A program made the translations under genes and the position numbers. From the NCBI GenBank assembly GCA_905221605.1, contig CAJNDS010000069.1:242001-306000 (forward strand): a stretch of DNA of 64,000 nucleotides, given 5' to 3'. A model generated the notes under the pieces. It made no database searches. It had not been told where the DNA came from and saw only the letters and a program-made list of their open reading frames with translations. Below, in pieces: positions 47,487 to 60,335 of this stretch (the first letter of the stretch is position 1; each line of letters starts with the position of its first letter). The DNA is from Symbiodinium natans (lineage: Eukaryota; Sar; Dinophyceae; Suessiales; Symbiodiniaceae).

Positions 47487-47596
47487 CAGTGAGGAGGAAG
47501 GGGAGTGAGGTGTGCGTGCGTCGGTCTCTGCCTGAAGTGCTTTCTGGCGAAGGAGCACCGACTCTTCCTCACGTTGGCGAGCCTCTTCGTCTGTGG
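47487..47596 (-). CDS. candidate exon, coiled-coil-like
   Basis: The 110-nt stretch encodes ATDEEARQREEESVLLRQKA, then LQAETDARTPHS, with an AG acceptor and donor GTTCAG. The composition suggests an extended charged helix. Confidence 0.5.
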
Positions 47597-47814
47597 CTTT
47601 GGGGTCAAGATCATGCACGCAAAGGTAGGCTCTTGAATGTCCATATAATCACATCCCCCTAATATTAAACGGGGGGACCCCCCTCCCCCCCTTTAAAAAT
47701 TCGAAAAGCGTTTTTATTATTAGGGGGTATTCTTATCGAAATGTCATAATTCATTAGTAAGACTTCAGGGTTACTCAAGTAATCAACTTAAGTAAGTGTG
47801 GTGTAAACTGAAAG

Positions 47815-47849
<35 letters not shown>

Positions 47850-48240
47850 CAGAGAGACAGAAACCCTAGACCCCCAAGCCTAAACCCTCTGAGGGCTTTA
47901 TTGGTGTTGAGGGGTTTCTTGGAGGCCTGAACCCCCCCCCCCCCCCCCTAATTCGGAATAGGGTTTTAAAGGCAGGGTTGGTTTCGGCAGGATTTTCCGG
48001 AAAGGTTTTTTTTAAATTAGGGGTCCATTTAATAAAAGGGGGAAGGGATGATGGCCTTTTGTGGTTTCGTTTTGATACTAAGGCTCCATACCACGCCGCA
48101 AGCTTGCGTCAAGCCCTGAGGATATACACCCTGTGCCTTACAGGCGAACCCTTACACCCTGCAGCGTGTATCCTGAACCCTAAACCCTAGACTCCAGACC
48201 CTAAACCTCTTGTCATTGTGCAGGGTTCATGTAGGGTCAC

Positions 48241-48311
48241 AGGCAGACTCAGGGCCATCACAACTCTGAAAACCCTGAGCAGGTCCACTGTTTCCATGTC
48301 GGCATTGAGCC
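48241..48311 (-). CDS. candidate exon, unidentified
   Basis: The 71-nt stretch encodes LNADMETVDLLRVFRVVMAL and onward, with acceptor AAAG|G and donor GTGACC. CCCTAAA lies on the left and TTTAGGG on the right. Confidence 0.5.
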
Positions 48312-48663
48312 CTTTGGCGTTTAGGGTTTAGGGTATTTAGGGTTTAGGGTTTAGGGTTTAGGTAGGGTTCCGAGTTCAGGGGCTTAGGTTTACGGTTTCA
48401 TAGGGGAGTCGGAAAGGCTTCAGCGACTTCGGGCGGCGCTTCGGATCCCAGGTTTGGGTTTCAGACTTTGGGGCCCACAAACATATGTAAACCCTAAACA
48501 CTCTAAACCCGAAAGCCGAAAAAGCCCCAGAAACCCTAAAGCCCGATGAAGCCCTATGTAAACCCTAAATCCCTGAAACTCGAAAAACACTGTACCAAGC
48601 CCTACCCCCCCCCAACAAAAAAAAAAACGAGACAGCCCTATAAGCCCTATGCAAACCCTAAAC

Positions 48664-48768
48664 CCCTTTTTTTGGCCACGAGCAATCCACGGCCCAGCGC
48701 TCCGCCACATTTCAGCAGAACTCTGGTTGCAGTTTGCCAGGGGATCCCATCCAGCAACCGTGCAGGGA
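48664..48768 (-). CDS. candidate exon, unidentified
   Basis: These are 34 codons: PARLLDGIPWQTATRVLLKC, then GGALGRGLLVAKKR. The acceptor is AAAG and the donor G|GTTTAGGG lies in the flanking repeat. Confidence 0.5.
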
Positions 48769-49928
48769 CTTTATAGGGCTCCTAAAAGGCTTTTGGGGTT
48801 TAGGGGCTAAGGGTTCAGGGTGTAGGGTTAAGGGTTTGGGGTTGAGGGTTTAGGGTTAAGGGTTTAGGGTTTGCGGTTTGGGGTTTAGGACTTCGGGTTT
48901 AGGGGTTGAAGGAAGTCGGGATTTCAGGGGCTTAGGATTGAGTGCGTAAGTTAACTGCGCGCATGTTTAGGGTACCGGATTTTGGGCTTAGGGGTAGTCT
49001 GTCAGGGTTCCCGTCGGCCGGCAGTTGCCCCCCTAAGGCGACAACAGCCTTTACCTTTGGCCTCCGCAGAGGAGGCAAGTGACGGCATGTGGGAGGTTCG
49101 CATGCTTCTGGCAGCAACTCGCGTTGGTTTTTGGGGTTTGGGGTTTAGGGTTTAGGGTTTAGGGGGTTTGGGACTAATTACTTTGCGCCTAAGCTGCGAA
49201 ACTCCTCCACCAGCTATGTGCAAAGCGCTGTGGCCAAACCGACATCATGCACAAAACAATACTGTAGAAACCACGAACGCGGCAGAAGCCCTGCTTTGAG
49301 GGACCAAAAGAGGACCCTGTTAAGCGACTGTGGGGTATCTAGGGGCTTTAAATGACAAGGTCGTTCTAGCCGCCCCCCTGTATAGGGTAGCCGGACTTCC
49401 CCCTCACATCACTTCCTTACCCTAAGGGTCCCGGGGTCGCGTTAAGAGCAAGTTTTTGCGAGGCATGGGAAAATGAGGACTCACATACGGGTACTGGCAA
49501 AACAAGCACTTGCTGATGGTCTATGTATGGGGGGGGGTCCAGAAAAAGAAACGAACATTAGCAATTTACTGAGATCATATCTCCAAGAAGCAAAAAGGTA
49601 GCAAAACGAGCAACATCAACCAGCATGTATCGGTTCGGGACAGGTGCGGTTCAACAATGTATAGGAAGATCGAAGAACATCCCTTGCAACATCTCAGGAA
49701 ATCTTTGAACCGTCCTGTCGGGACAGGTGCAGGAGGAGAGCAAGGTACATTTCTTGGTATAACTACAAGGGAACTTGCGAGGTAAATGCGGACATGAGCA
49801 TTTTCGCAGGCAGCAGCACACAGCTCCTTGCAAGTAATTCTACATCTCATGCAAATCTTCATCAGCCAGGATCGTGAGCAGCAAGCAAATTATGAGATCC
49901 ACGTGGTCACTCGACAGATGTGTCAGGC

Positions 49929-52900
49929 TCAGCCACAGAGACCTTCCTTTACAGCCATGGCTTTCACACGAAGCAGCATCTTCTGAAGGAGTGTAAGTTC
50001 CAAGGACATTCTGTGCGATGTTTTCGACAACGAAACTGCAATGCCGATGGCACCCTCTTCGGCATAGGTGTGAAAGAAACGAAAATTGTAGCCTGAGCCA
50101 CTGTGTTCCAACGATTGTTTCCCTATCGCCATGTCACCAAATATAGATATTAATTAGGAAGTTTTTACAAGTGCTTCTAATTCCTTGCCATGCTGCCAGT
50201 GGCCACGGCGTCCATGACCAAATGCTGTAGCATCTGAGTGGTGCAGAAGATGCCGCAACCGAAAAACACAGAGATATACAAACACAACACGAAAATGATT
50301 ATAGAATGTGTACACACTAAACTGCATACAGGGCACATGATGTTTCGGTTTCACTGTCCACATGAACCTTGGCTGAGTATATATATATATATATAACTAT
50401 TGTAACATCACCGGCTGCCTATTCTCATGTTTGTTTTTGGTTTATCTCTCTCTCTCTCTCTCTGTCTCTTGTGTCGGCTTCTCTTTGTCTATTTGCTTTC
50501 TCTTTCTCTCCATGTCCCTCTCTCTCTCTCTCTCTCTCTCTCAGTCTCTCTGTCTGTATCTTGCCCTGTCTCTCTCTCTCTCTCTCGCGCGCGCGTGCGT
50601 GCTTGGAAGAGAATAAAACCAAAGAGAGAAATACATAATTACCAAAAAAAGGCTATAGTAGAGGGACATGGATAATCTAGTCTGTATCGAGCTGTGTTCA
50701 GGAATATATATTGCAACCTGCGTGCGAAAAAATTAGGCGAGAGGCGGGGCCCCGGCCTGCGCTGACCTCACTGCCAGGAGAGCATACGTCTCCAGGTACT
50801 TGAAGCCACGCTTCTGGATCTCGGATTTCTCCTGTAGGTCATTATATATATAGTCAATGAATTGCAAATGTCATCTCCTGTCTCTCTTGAAAGAAACATT
50901 ATAATTGCAATATAATATATAATAGTAACATAAACATATATACACATGTAAAAAGTTTTTCCTCAAGTCACCTCGTCTGACAGCCAGCGGCCAGCGGCTT
51001 CAACAGCATTGTAAAGAGCAGCAAGGTTGTACAAGCACACAGCTGTCAGCTGCAGGTCTGGGTGATCAGCTCCTGCGTGTAGCCATTTTTGCAGTTCCTC
51101 AGCCAGGAATCCTGTGAGAACTCTGGAATGCCATGCCTTTGTCTGATACCACACCTGAGACCCATCATCGTCCTTCAGCAGAAATCCTCGGAAGCGAGGG
51201 AAAGCCACCTGAATTTTGTTTTGCTTCCTCCACGCCAAGAAGCGAAGCCACAGAACACGCAGCTTCTCATCCTTAGAGCCCTGACCACACACGCCAGCAT
51301 CCAGAAGCACTTTCATGGCACTTCCGTTGGAATACATGCCAACACCCAAGTGGGCCACATGCATGAAGCATGGCTTCAGCATGCCCACGTGGAAGTTGCG
51401 CAGAAATAGCAAAGGACAGCTGGAATTCACATCCAAGTCCGGCAGGCAGTGCAGCAAGAAATCCTTGTTGCTGCGTTGCGTTCCAACCCACGCAGCGTCC
51501 GGCCCGAAGGATGCAAAGGACTGTGGTCCACTGCGCAGCGTGGCCTTGCACTTGTAACAGACATGGGTGGATGTGGGGCTAACCGTCATTTGAAAAACAT
51601 CAACGAGAAACCTCCAGTCACCACGGATTTCCACAACTTGATGTCCGGAGAGCTTGTTCAAGCTTTCGACCACGAACTTGAACAAGGGCATTTCAGATCT
51701 GCGACCCAAGCTCCATCGGTCTTGTAAAAAGAAGAGAGGCAAGCGGGTCTGTGCAACAGAACGTCTGTCGGACATCACATAGCCTCATCGCATGAGCACG
51801 GGGCAAACGAGACAGTAGATGGCAGCAAAAAAAGGGCCAAAAAAAATATCAAGTTGATTGCCTCACCCAGGTACCGATATAAACACCCAGAATGTGATCT
51901 GCATACTTTGTATACTCTGCACCATCACCATACAAATACAACGGCTTGTCCTTGGTTCGTGCCGCTGGATGTTTCTCCAAGTGTGTGCCCTTCACTCGGG
52001 ACCAGAATTCATCGGCAGCAGTCTCCGACCCAGCCAGTCCATGGTCGGCAAGCCAGGGCAGCAGCTCGTGGGGCGCGTAGCAAGGGACGGACCTTGATAA
52101 AATGTACGTAGGCATTGGAATGACACGTTTGCTGGCTTATAATATGTCTCCAAATTATAAATACAAACATACATATTGTACATAGGTTTCAGGATGTTAC
52201 CCGAAAGCTGTACAAGGCAGACGTACCACATGTAGATAAATCGTAATTTAATAATAAGAAAGTCTGCGATGGAATTCCCAAGGAGCATGGGCTCTTCTTG
52301 TCCATCCTCTCCTTTCCCAATTGTTTCCACCCAGTGGATTGGAACCTGCGATTCCAGAAGGATGTCTAAAGTAAGCATTGTTTTCGTGGATATAATATGT
52401 AGTGATTGCCCAGGAAAAATCGGAGACTATGAGACATGGCTTAAATTAAAACTTTAAAGCAAGAGATGTTTTTCTCTTATATCTCTAGGCAGATAGATAT
52501 TCATATATATATATATGTATATATAGAAAGAAAAGTGTCATGACCGTATAAGATATACATATATATATATATAACCATGATCAGCAGGAGAAAAAAAAAA
52601 TATATATATATATATTGACATATTTATTTCATATTTCTCCAAGTAGCTTGCCCACCCACGGCTCTCATGATGTCACGATGAATGTTTTCAGGCCTCGTAC
52701 CATGATTGCCAGCACTCGCTAGCAAATTCACCTGCGGTGGGATTTGATCCCCAAAGACCTGAGAATGCAGCGGAATAGTCACGAGAAAGAAAAACGAAAC
52801 AATGTAAGTGGAACGAGACTGCTATGAGCACGTGTACTTTGAACCAGGAATCCGTTTTGATGGCCGCTGAAATCTCCTGCACACCCGTCATGGAGAGAGC

Positions 52901-55900
52901 CTCGGTTAATGTGAATTTCACCCTGCACTCTAATAACTATAACCACTTACCCTGGTCATAGGCAAAGCGTGCTCATGATCAGGATGACCCATGCAACCAC
53001 TGAGGATGACTGAGCCTTTTAAAAGCTGAGCCGAGATTCGCCAGCACCAGCCTTCTCCAGCAAGCATGTGGTGATGGCATCGTGTGCACTACCTGCGCGT
53101 GGGCGCACGATCATGGAACTGAAGAAGGAGTACAACGTACAGAAACAATATATATGAAAAGTCTATATGTTATATATTATAAATTATATACTAGATTATA
53201 TATAATTATGTGTATATATATATATACAAAATATATCTTATATATGTGTGTGAGTGTGTATGTTTCTTTATAATGTTCGTTTATATTTATATGTCATATG
53301 GCTTTTTAGCTTGTGGGTTTAGGGTTTAGGGTTTAGGGGGGCTAAAGCTTATAACTCCTAAGCCCTAGACCCTCAACCCTAAATCCGAGACCCATTCTCG
53401 CTATAATATACATGATTAATATATATATTATAGAATATATATATATTATATTTATATAGAATATATATATATATATATTTTATTTATATATATATATACA
53501 TATGTACTGTGCCCTGTACTAAATATAAAGCATCTAGATATCTTGATGAAAAACTGAAGCCCATACAGATGCACATGCTCGGCACTTCGGCTGAAGCAAG
53601 TTTTTCAACCGCACAGATGCAGGCCTAGAGGCAGTGGTTAAAGGAAGCCACGGACACCCCCACACTTCCCACACAGCCAAAGCCTCCTTGGTGGCTGTAA
53701 CCACTACAAAGTTATAGAAACACTTGTCAACTTGTAAAGGATATTTTGATACGAGATTTAGACAACACCTTCTAGGCTTCGGCTGTGCCAAGAGTGCACC
53801 TCAGTTTCAGTCCATTGGTCTCTCCCACACCGCCCACACACTGCAGGCACTATGAAGTTGAAACGCGATATCACGGTGATGGCGGATGAACATAGCGGCC
53901 GTCCAGCGGCGAACTTTAAAGAGATGGAAACGCAGCATGCTGCTGCATCAAGTCCAAAATCTAGCTGCCTGCGCTCACGCGGACGCCTTTGCCTTAGCTT
54001 TCCCTTTGGCCTTCGGCTTCGGTGCTTCCGGCACAAGGTGAAGCTTGATGTGCTTGGCCTCTTTGTCATACCCGGCCACGGCGGCCTGCAGCAACACCAA
54101 ACCAGCCAAGTAGTTGCCTTCGTTCTCCTTAGCGTAGTCGCCCCGCAGCTGGTTGTAAGCTTCTTGCAACGTGGCAACAGGCTGGCTCATGTCATCGAGA
54201 AGCGCCTTCGAAGTGTTTTTCCCCCTGAGATGGCTTTCGAAATTAAAGGAAATACAGGTTTGAACTCTCTAATATATATATAGAATTAAAACGTCTGTGC
54301 GAGATATACATATACATGCTAGGCACACTTTGGCCTTTTTAAGCTTCTCTTGCCAGCCCTCGCTCTCCGTCAGCTTGGTCGAGGCTACCAAGAGGAGCGC
54401 GTGCACCTTCTGCGCATTGGTTTTCTCCTTCTTGGCCTTCGCAGCCTTTTGTGGCCTCTCCCGCTCCTGCTTGGCGTTTGGATCCACCTTGCCCTTGTCC
54501 AAGGAAGTCAGAAGCTGCCTGGGCCAGTGTTGCCGGAACACACACAGTAGGGTTTAGGGTTTAGGGTTTAGGGTTTAGGGTTTAGGGTTTAGGGGTTTAG
54601 GGTTTAGGGTTTAGGGTTTAGGGTTTAGGGTTTAGGGTTTAGGGTTTAGGGTTTTATACATATATATATATATATATGTACACATGCAGATATCTACTTG
54701 TTTTCCATTTAATTATACTAATTAGAAATATCAATGGACATGCTATGATATAATGGCCACAACAAATGATGCGAAATGTAGATGTGTATATATGTAGAAA
54801 TTTAAGTATACTTGGTTTAAATTTATGGTGATGATTCAATATTTTCATGGATTCCAACAGAAAACACGCAAAAAATTCAGGCACACTGCAGCAAAGACTT
54901 GGTCGCTTCGCACTCCAGGTTTGCTGTCATGGAGTGGGTGTAGGACGTCTCATCCACATCCTTGATCTCCTCCTCACTGGACAGCCAGACCTTGATGAGC
55001 TCTTTCTCCTTGTGGCAGCACGTACAGAAGACAACACAAGATTCTACAAAATGTACAGGGACTCATCCATATATATATATATATATATATATTGCGGGTT
55101 TAGGGTTTAGGTTTAGGGTTTAGGGTTAGGGTTTCGGGTTTCGGGTTTCGGGTTCTTGGGTTTCGGTTTTAGGGTTTAGGGTCTAGGGTTTTGGGTTTAG
55201 GTATATTACTGCACGTGTCCTCTCGATCAGGAAAATCGGGATGCTTCTGCCAGTGCTTGGGACCCATGTTGCGCTTGAGTAGCAGGAGCTCTTTGGCCGA
55301 GGCGTCCCCGTGCCTCAGCAGAAACTGCCCACAGCAACCTGCTAGAATTGAACCCAACATCAAGCAAGACGAAGCTGCATTTGGATGACATCCTCATATG
55401 GTCGCCAGACGAAACGACCTGTTTAGCAGAAGGCCATTTATAACACTGGACCCAAGCCCCAGAAATTTCCATTGCCCATGGGAAGGAATCACAGCTTCAG
55501 TTTGAAGGCGTGTCCTGTTCGGGTGGTGGACGAGGTCTGGCGGTACGTACTGACAAGCGAGGACTTCTGCCAGTCACCCGAACACGTGGCAAAAATCTCA
55601 AAGACTTGTCGCATTGTGTTTCTGGATCCTTGGCATAGCTTCACATTTTCACCAGGCACTCTCCACATGCACACCAGAACGTCTTCAGGAAACATCTTGA
55701 AACACGCGTGGTCATGTCTGCACAGCGGCTGCTCTTGAACGTGTTGTCCTGGAAGGCAACACGAAGGATCTCTTCAGGGACATCACATCCACCTGAAAAA
55801 AACAGGCAAGGATGGCACGTGCAATGGAATGCAGGTTCTCATTGAAAAAATCAAAGCAGAGCACACGGAATTAAACTTTGAAGTCTTGACAAAATCCGGG

Positions 55901-58900
55901 CGCTGCGAAGGGAGCGACTCATCCTCATCCACGCTGCATGTTCTGCAAGTTGCTCGGGTGTTCTCGGGACTTGCTGCTTCTGTGAAGGGCCGGGCTTTTG
56001 ACCTGACTTCGGTGGGGTGCCTTCCTGACCCGACTTGGGGGGAGTGCTTTGCTGGCCTCCTGTCATCTCCCCATCTAGCAGCTCATGCGTTGGGGGCTTG
56101 AGCAGCGCTCGTGCTATCTGATCTGCTCGTGGGTGGCCATCATGGGAAGCGGACGCCTGGGGCATGAGACACCCAAACTCTGGTACATATTTCTATGTGT
56201 CTATATACATAGATAGATTTATATAAACATTTTTTGTTATAGATTTTTCTTGAATTACACAGAGAGAAACACATATATGTATATGTGTATAATATATGTA
56301 TATATGTGTATATATATATATGTATATATATATATACATGTATATGTATATATATATACACACATACACACACACATATATATATATATACATACATATC
56401 CATATATGTGTAATATATACATANNNNNNNNNNNNNNNNNNNNNNNNNNNNNNNNNNNNNNNNNNNNNNNNNNNNNNNNNNNNNNNNNNNNNNNNNNNNN
56501 NNNNNNNNNNNNNNNNNNNNNNNTGTTTATATAGATATTAAAAATAATACAAACACATGAAGCTTAGAAAAGGTCCCCCTGCCCCCCTGCCCCCCTGCCC
56601 CCCCTCTCCCCTCCCCCCCCTCTCCCCTCCCCCCCCCCTCTCCCCTCCCCCCTTTCCCCCCACCCCACCTCCCCCCCCCCTTTGTCGGCGTGCTTTATTG
56701 GGTTCTGGGGTTGAGGGTTTAGGGCTTCAAGTTGGGGGTTTTGGTTTGGGGGTTTAAGGTTTAAGTACGGTATGGGGTTTAAGGCTTAGGGGTTGGGGAT
56801 AGGGTTGAAGGCATTAGGGGTTGGGGATTAGGGTATTAGTTTAGGGAGACTGGCCTCCTCAGCAGCCTTGGGCGGGGTCTTGCCGTTCTTGGGCGGACTG
56901 GTCTTGGGTGAGCTCTTGCTTTGCTTGGGTGTGGCGTGGCTTTGGTTTGGCGAGCTCTTGCCAACGGGGGATTTCTTGCTTTCCTTGGGCTTGGTCTGCT
57001 GGGGTGTGGCGTTGCTTTCCCGTTTGGCTTCCTGGTTCCCAGCAGGGGTCTTCTCCATCTTGGCATCCTCCGAAGGGTCCTGTTTGGGCGAGGTCACGCC
57101 ACCCCCTCCATTCTTGGTCTTGCGCGGGGTCCCAGTCGCAGTGTCCACCTCCATGGCTGTACAGCCACTGCCACCATCGAGCTCCTTTGCCCCGTCCTGG
57201 GGTTTGGCACATGTTGAAACAATTATATGTATTACAGAGGTCTCGGTCACATCATGAAACAGGAGGAACTCTTTCTAGACATTTTACTTCTGTCCATATA
57301 TACATATACATAAATATATATATATATATATGGCCATAAGTCAAGATATATATATATATATGGACATGTCTTTTTTTTGCATGTATATGTATATATATAT
57401 ATATATAGAAAATAGCTCTCACACACATGTGAAGGCAGCAGCATCCTGCATCAACTCCTCCAGCTGACTCTCCAGCTTCAACTCGGATAACAGCAGGAGG
57501 CGGGAAGTGGGGGGGCGCCCTAAAGTTTAAACCCTGAACCCTAAATCAGCCTAAATCCGGTTTGAATCATAGTTTTGCAAATGAGCAGCCGTCCCCGGGG
57601 ACTTCATGTCATCGTCCATGTGCGTAGAGGTCATGGTCGCCTGCGAATCGTCGAGGGTTTAAATTAGAGGATCTAGGCCTATAAGGTTTATTAGTTTATT
57701 ATAGGGTTCACAAGATTTGGGTTTTGGGGTTTCGGTTGTCTAAGGTTTGGGTTTTCGGGTTTGGGGTTTAATTTTGGGTCTCGAAGCACCACCTTAGTCC
57801 AAGAATCTTCTTCAGTTGGAGCAGCAAACTTCAGCTGCTCAGGTTCTCTCATGTCCTCACCAGGCTTGTAGAAAGTAAGTGAAGAAGCACCAATTTTGAT
57901 GTAAAAGATTGCTATTCCTGAATGTCAGTCTCGCAATGGTCATGAATTTATCAATATATATATTATCATGATATCTATATATACATATATATATATATAT
58001 ACATATATGTAAATATATACATCTGTATTTATGAAGCATGGTATATGCCTATAGACTTTTTGTTTCCGCATATGTATATATATATATATATAATCGTTGT
58101 GTCCAGTTTCTACATACTCACGCTACCTCTTTCTTGTATCCTGTATATATATATATATATATGAATATATATATATATATATATGCATATATTTTTATTT
58201 ACTTATTGATTTATTTATACTACACATATGTATATATATATATATATATATGTCGTATACATAATTGTGTCGATTCGTCCTCATCATCTTTTCTATGTAC
58301 ACTTAAGATATCCTTTTAAAAAGACAGAACAGCAAGGAATGATGCTTACATACCGTACACTGACAAGAATGAGTAAATGTAAAGACAGCATACATGTAGA
58401 TAGTTCCATGTTCGCAATGAAAACCAGAGCCACACTGCAAGGGTCCTCGGCCGGGCTTTGGGGCTGTGTCTCCCCGGTCATGAGCTCCTCACCGATGATT
58501 TGTTTGGTCATGTACTACTACACTTAAAAGCCTTCACAACCCTGACTGTCAGCACAATTCATGCATAACCGGAAACTCCAAGCCAGAGCTACCCCGATGA
58601 TACCCGCAAGTCCTCCGGCACCTGGGCAGAGTGGCTCTTCATCAAGCATTGCACGGTGCAGTAGTCCAAGCCCCCCTGCCGGGACAAACTTAAGCAAATT
58701 TGAAAACCTAACTTGCACAGCAGATCTTGCACATGGATATGTGTGATTTCCGGAAGAAACAACAAGCAGCTTATTTTTGCGGAGATGGCCTTGGTTATGA
58801 CATCACCGGGTGCAGTCTTGGTGCCACACCAGCCACAGGGCTTAGCTGGGGAATGCGCTGATCCTGACAGGACGAATAATGTTCATCCTCAGAAGAAACA

Positions 58901-59650
58901 AAGCAGCACTATACATATATATATATATATTGTATATATATATATAATACATATATATATATTGTATATATATAATACATATATATATATATATATTTTA
59001 TAATAACACATGCACACTATATTCTGTTTAAGCACTTTAAAAAACATGATATTTTGATATTCTGACGCCATGCTCCTGGTATACATACATATATATATAT
59101 ATACACATGCATACACAAAGTCAAACCCACATGCACTTTACGTCTATATTTTCTGGTATATATATATATATATGCAAGCAAGTTGATATGAACACAGAAG
59201 TTTCTCCGGAAGAAAGGTGTATATATATATATGTATTTATATTTATATCGGTATATGTACATAGAACGGATGTATATATATATATATATAAATAAATATA
59301 TTCTATATATATATATATAGCGTAAACAAAACAATTCATAAGTACGTATATCCAGGGCCACCTCCCAAGGGGATTGTCGACGCAGAGTCTGCCCGGCGTG
59401 GTGCATCCACGGACTCTGCCGAAGCTGACGTACACTCATCCTCCTTCCGCTCGCTTTCCTGCGATTCGGTGAACAAGTGCCTCTTGACATGCTCCGCCTC
59501 AGTTGCTTCCTTCTTGTTGCGCTTGGGGTCCGGTGTCTTCGTGCTGGGCGTGCTAACATCGGAGGAGGGGGGCTGCTGCTTCCCCTTGGTGCGCTTGGAA
59601 ACGGACGAAGCACGTGAGGCCGTGCTCCCATCGTCTGAGTAGCCCAGGTC
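49929..59650 (-). CDS. about 26-exon gene of a multi-copy dinoflagellate family, function unknown
   Basis: Exons 5' to 3': 59362-59650, 58802-58863, 58604-58675, 58434-58514, 57793-57864, about 57565-57640, about 57430-57520, about 56855-57196, 55865-56156, 55667-55792, 55210-55338, 54887-55043, 54327-54518, 53977-54224, 53769-53840, 53567-53730, 52958-53088, 52838-52922, 52656-52758, 52227-52365, 51875-52092, 50972-51720, 50770-50831, 50337-50367, 50194-50233, 49929-50092. Nearly all joins are in phase; the sixth to eighth are uncertain. The N-terminal part is Ser/Lys/Pro-rich and disordered. Zn-type clusters follow (PCGWCG, CGRCG, CRACASCTRC). The C-terminal core has [39 protein letters not shown] and [13 protein letters not shown], and ends KEGLCG. 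I recall this core from many dinoflagellate gene predictions. A transposon origin is possible but unproven. Most donors are GT, with GA at 53977, 52958 and 50770 and GC at 50194. The first exon is not found. Confidence 0.8.
50384..50400. repeat. TA microsatellites typical of the right part
   Basis: This is one of many (TA)n runs from 50 kb onwards. Others lie near 52560-52612, 53400-53500, 57310-57410, 57950-58260, 58910-59000, 59220-59310, 59870-60180, 61280-61420 and 63740-63810. Most lie in introns of the minus-strand genes. They create meaningless Tyr/Ile-rich frames. Confidence 0.95.
50446..50590. repeat. (TC)n low-complexity tract
   Basis: CT-rich sequence with several TCTC runs, lying in an intron of the 49.9-59.65 kb gene between the exons 50770-50831 and 50337-50367. 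Confidence 0.9.
50972..51720 (-). CDS. largest exon of the 49.9-59.65 kb gene
   Basis: The 749-nt exon has 249 open codons and carries the conserved core. A CYKCKATL Zn-type pair is followed by [30 protein letters not shown] and [19 protein letters not shown]. The acceptor is ACAAG and the donor is GAG|GTGACT. The TGA just past the donor makes it look like a terminal exon, but three to four downstream exons continue in phase. Confidence 0.85.
54549..54655. repeat. TTTAGGG array inside an intron, 30 nt from an acceptor
   Basis: About 15 units. On the sense strand of the minus-strand gene it reads CCCTAAA. No AG occurs between the array and the acceptor at 54518/54519, so the array sits where branch point and pyrimidine tract are expected. 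Confidence 0.9.
55094..55202. repeat. degenerate TTTAGGG/TTTCGGG repeat filling an intron
   Basis: It lies between the exons 55210-55338 and 54887-55043 and makes up most of that intron. Confidence 0.9.
56424..56523. other. assembly gap, 100 N
   Basis: A run of exactly 100 N within TA-rich intron sequence of the 49.9-59.65 kb gene, so its true length is unknown. One or more exons could be missing here. A C-rich low-complexity block (about 56573-56690) follows. Confidence 0.99.
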
Positions 59651-59970
59651 CTGCAACACATGTGCGAGAATAGGAAAATCAGTTGGGCCACGGGGACAAC
59701 ATGTTTTATGATATCATAAAGATATATATATATATATATGTATATGTAAATATGTATATGCATGTGTGTGGGAAAAAGTACAGTATATAGATATACGGGT
59801 CGGCCTCTATGTATATATATATATATATGTCGAGAAATATGTATTTTTAAAACATATATATATATATATACATTTCTCTCTCTATCTCTCTTTCTCTTTC
59901 TATCTCGCTGTATCTTTTTCTCAATAGTTAATACACATATAGTATATATATATATATATATATTTATGTA

Positions 59971-60004
<34 letters not shown>

Positions 60005-60029
60005 TTTATTTATTTATTTATTGTGCACA

Positions 60030-60062
<33 letters not shown>

Positions 60063-60269
60063 TATATATACATATATATATATATTATACATTCTGTAAT
60101 ATGTATATATGAATACACCCATTGACGTATCTGTATATATATATATATAGATACACACACATATATATATATATATAGAGATTTATATGTCTTTATTTAT
60201 ACTTGTGAAATTATGAACCCCTGACTAACCCTAAACGGGTTTGGAGTTAGGCTTTCGGCTTTTGGATTT

Positions 60270-60308
60270 TTCACGCTATTTCACGCTATTTCACGCTCTT
60301 TCACGCTC
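60270..60308. repeat. short tandem repeat, TTTCACGCTA unit
   Basis: Four diverged copies of TTTCACGCTA/TTTCACGCTC directly downstream of the stop codon of the gene ending at 60336. Confidence 0.85.
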
Positions 60309-60335
60309 CCTGGCCGGCCCTGGTGGCAAAGGAGA

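Larger units (their letters stand above)
43028..49928. other. repeat-rich tract with candidate exons, grading into TA- and GA-rich sequence
   Basis: Open minus-strand islands besides those listed separately are 43506-43590 (IERLYGLSRFLLCNLLQ), 43800-43960, 44607-44680, 45950-46020 (hydrophobic, GRDLLLSFVGLLFLRGH), 46510-46567 (PEVKQLSKEFAEQCPPQT), 46905-46955, 47042-47150 and 49052-49102 (KHANLPHAVTCLLCGGQ). 46.13-46.44 kb is AT-rich. 47165-47345 and 47816-47860 are GA microsatellites. 49.15-49.93 kb is unique. It probably includes the 3' untranslated region of the gene ending at 49929. Confidence 0.35.

Noticed and set aside
59762-60112. Long Tyr/Ile-rich frames in the right part
   Set aside because: They are translations of (TA)n runs, found in all frames and lying in introns.
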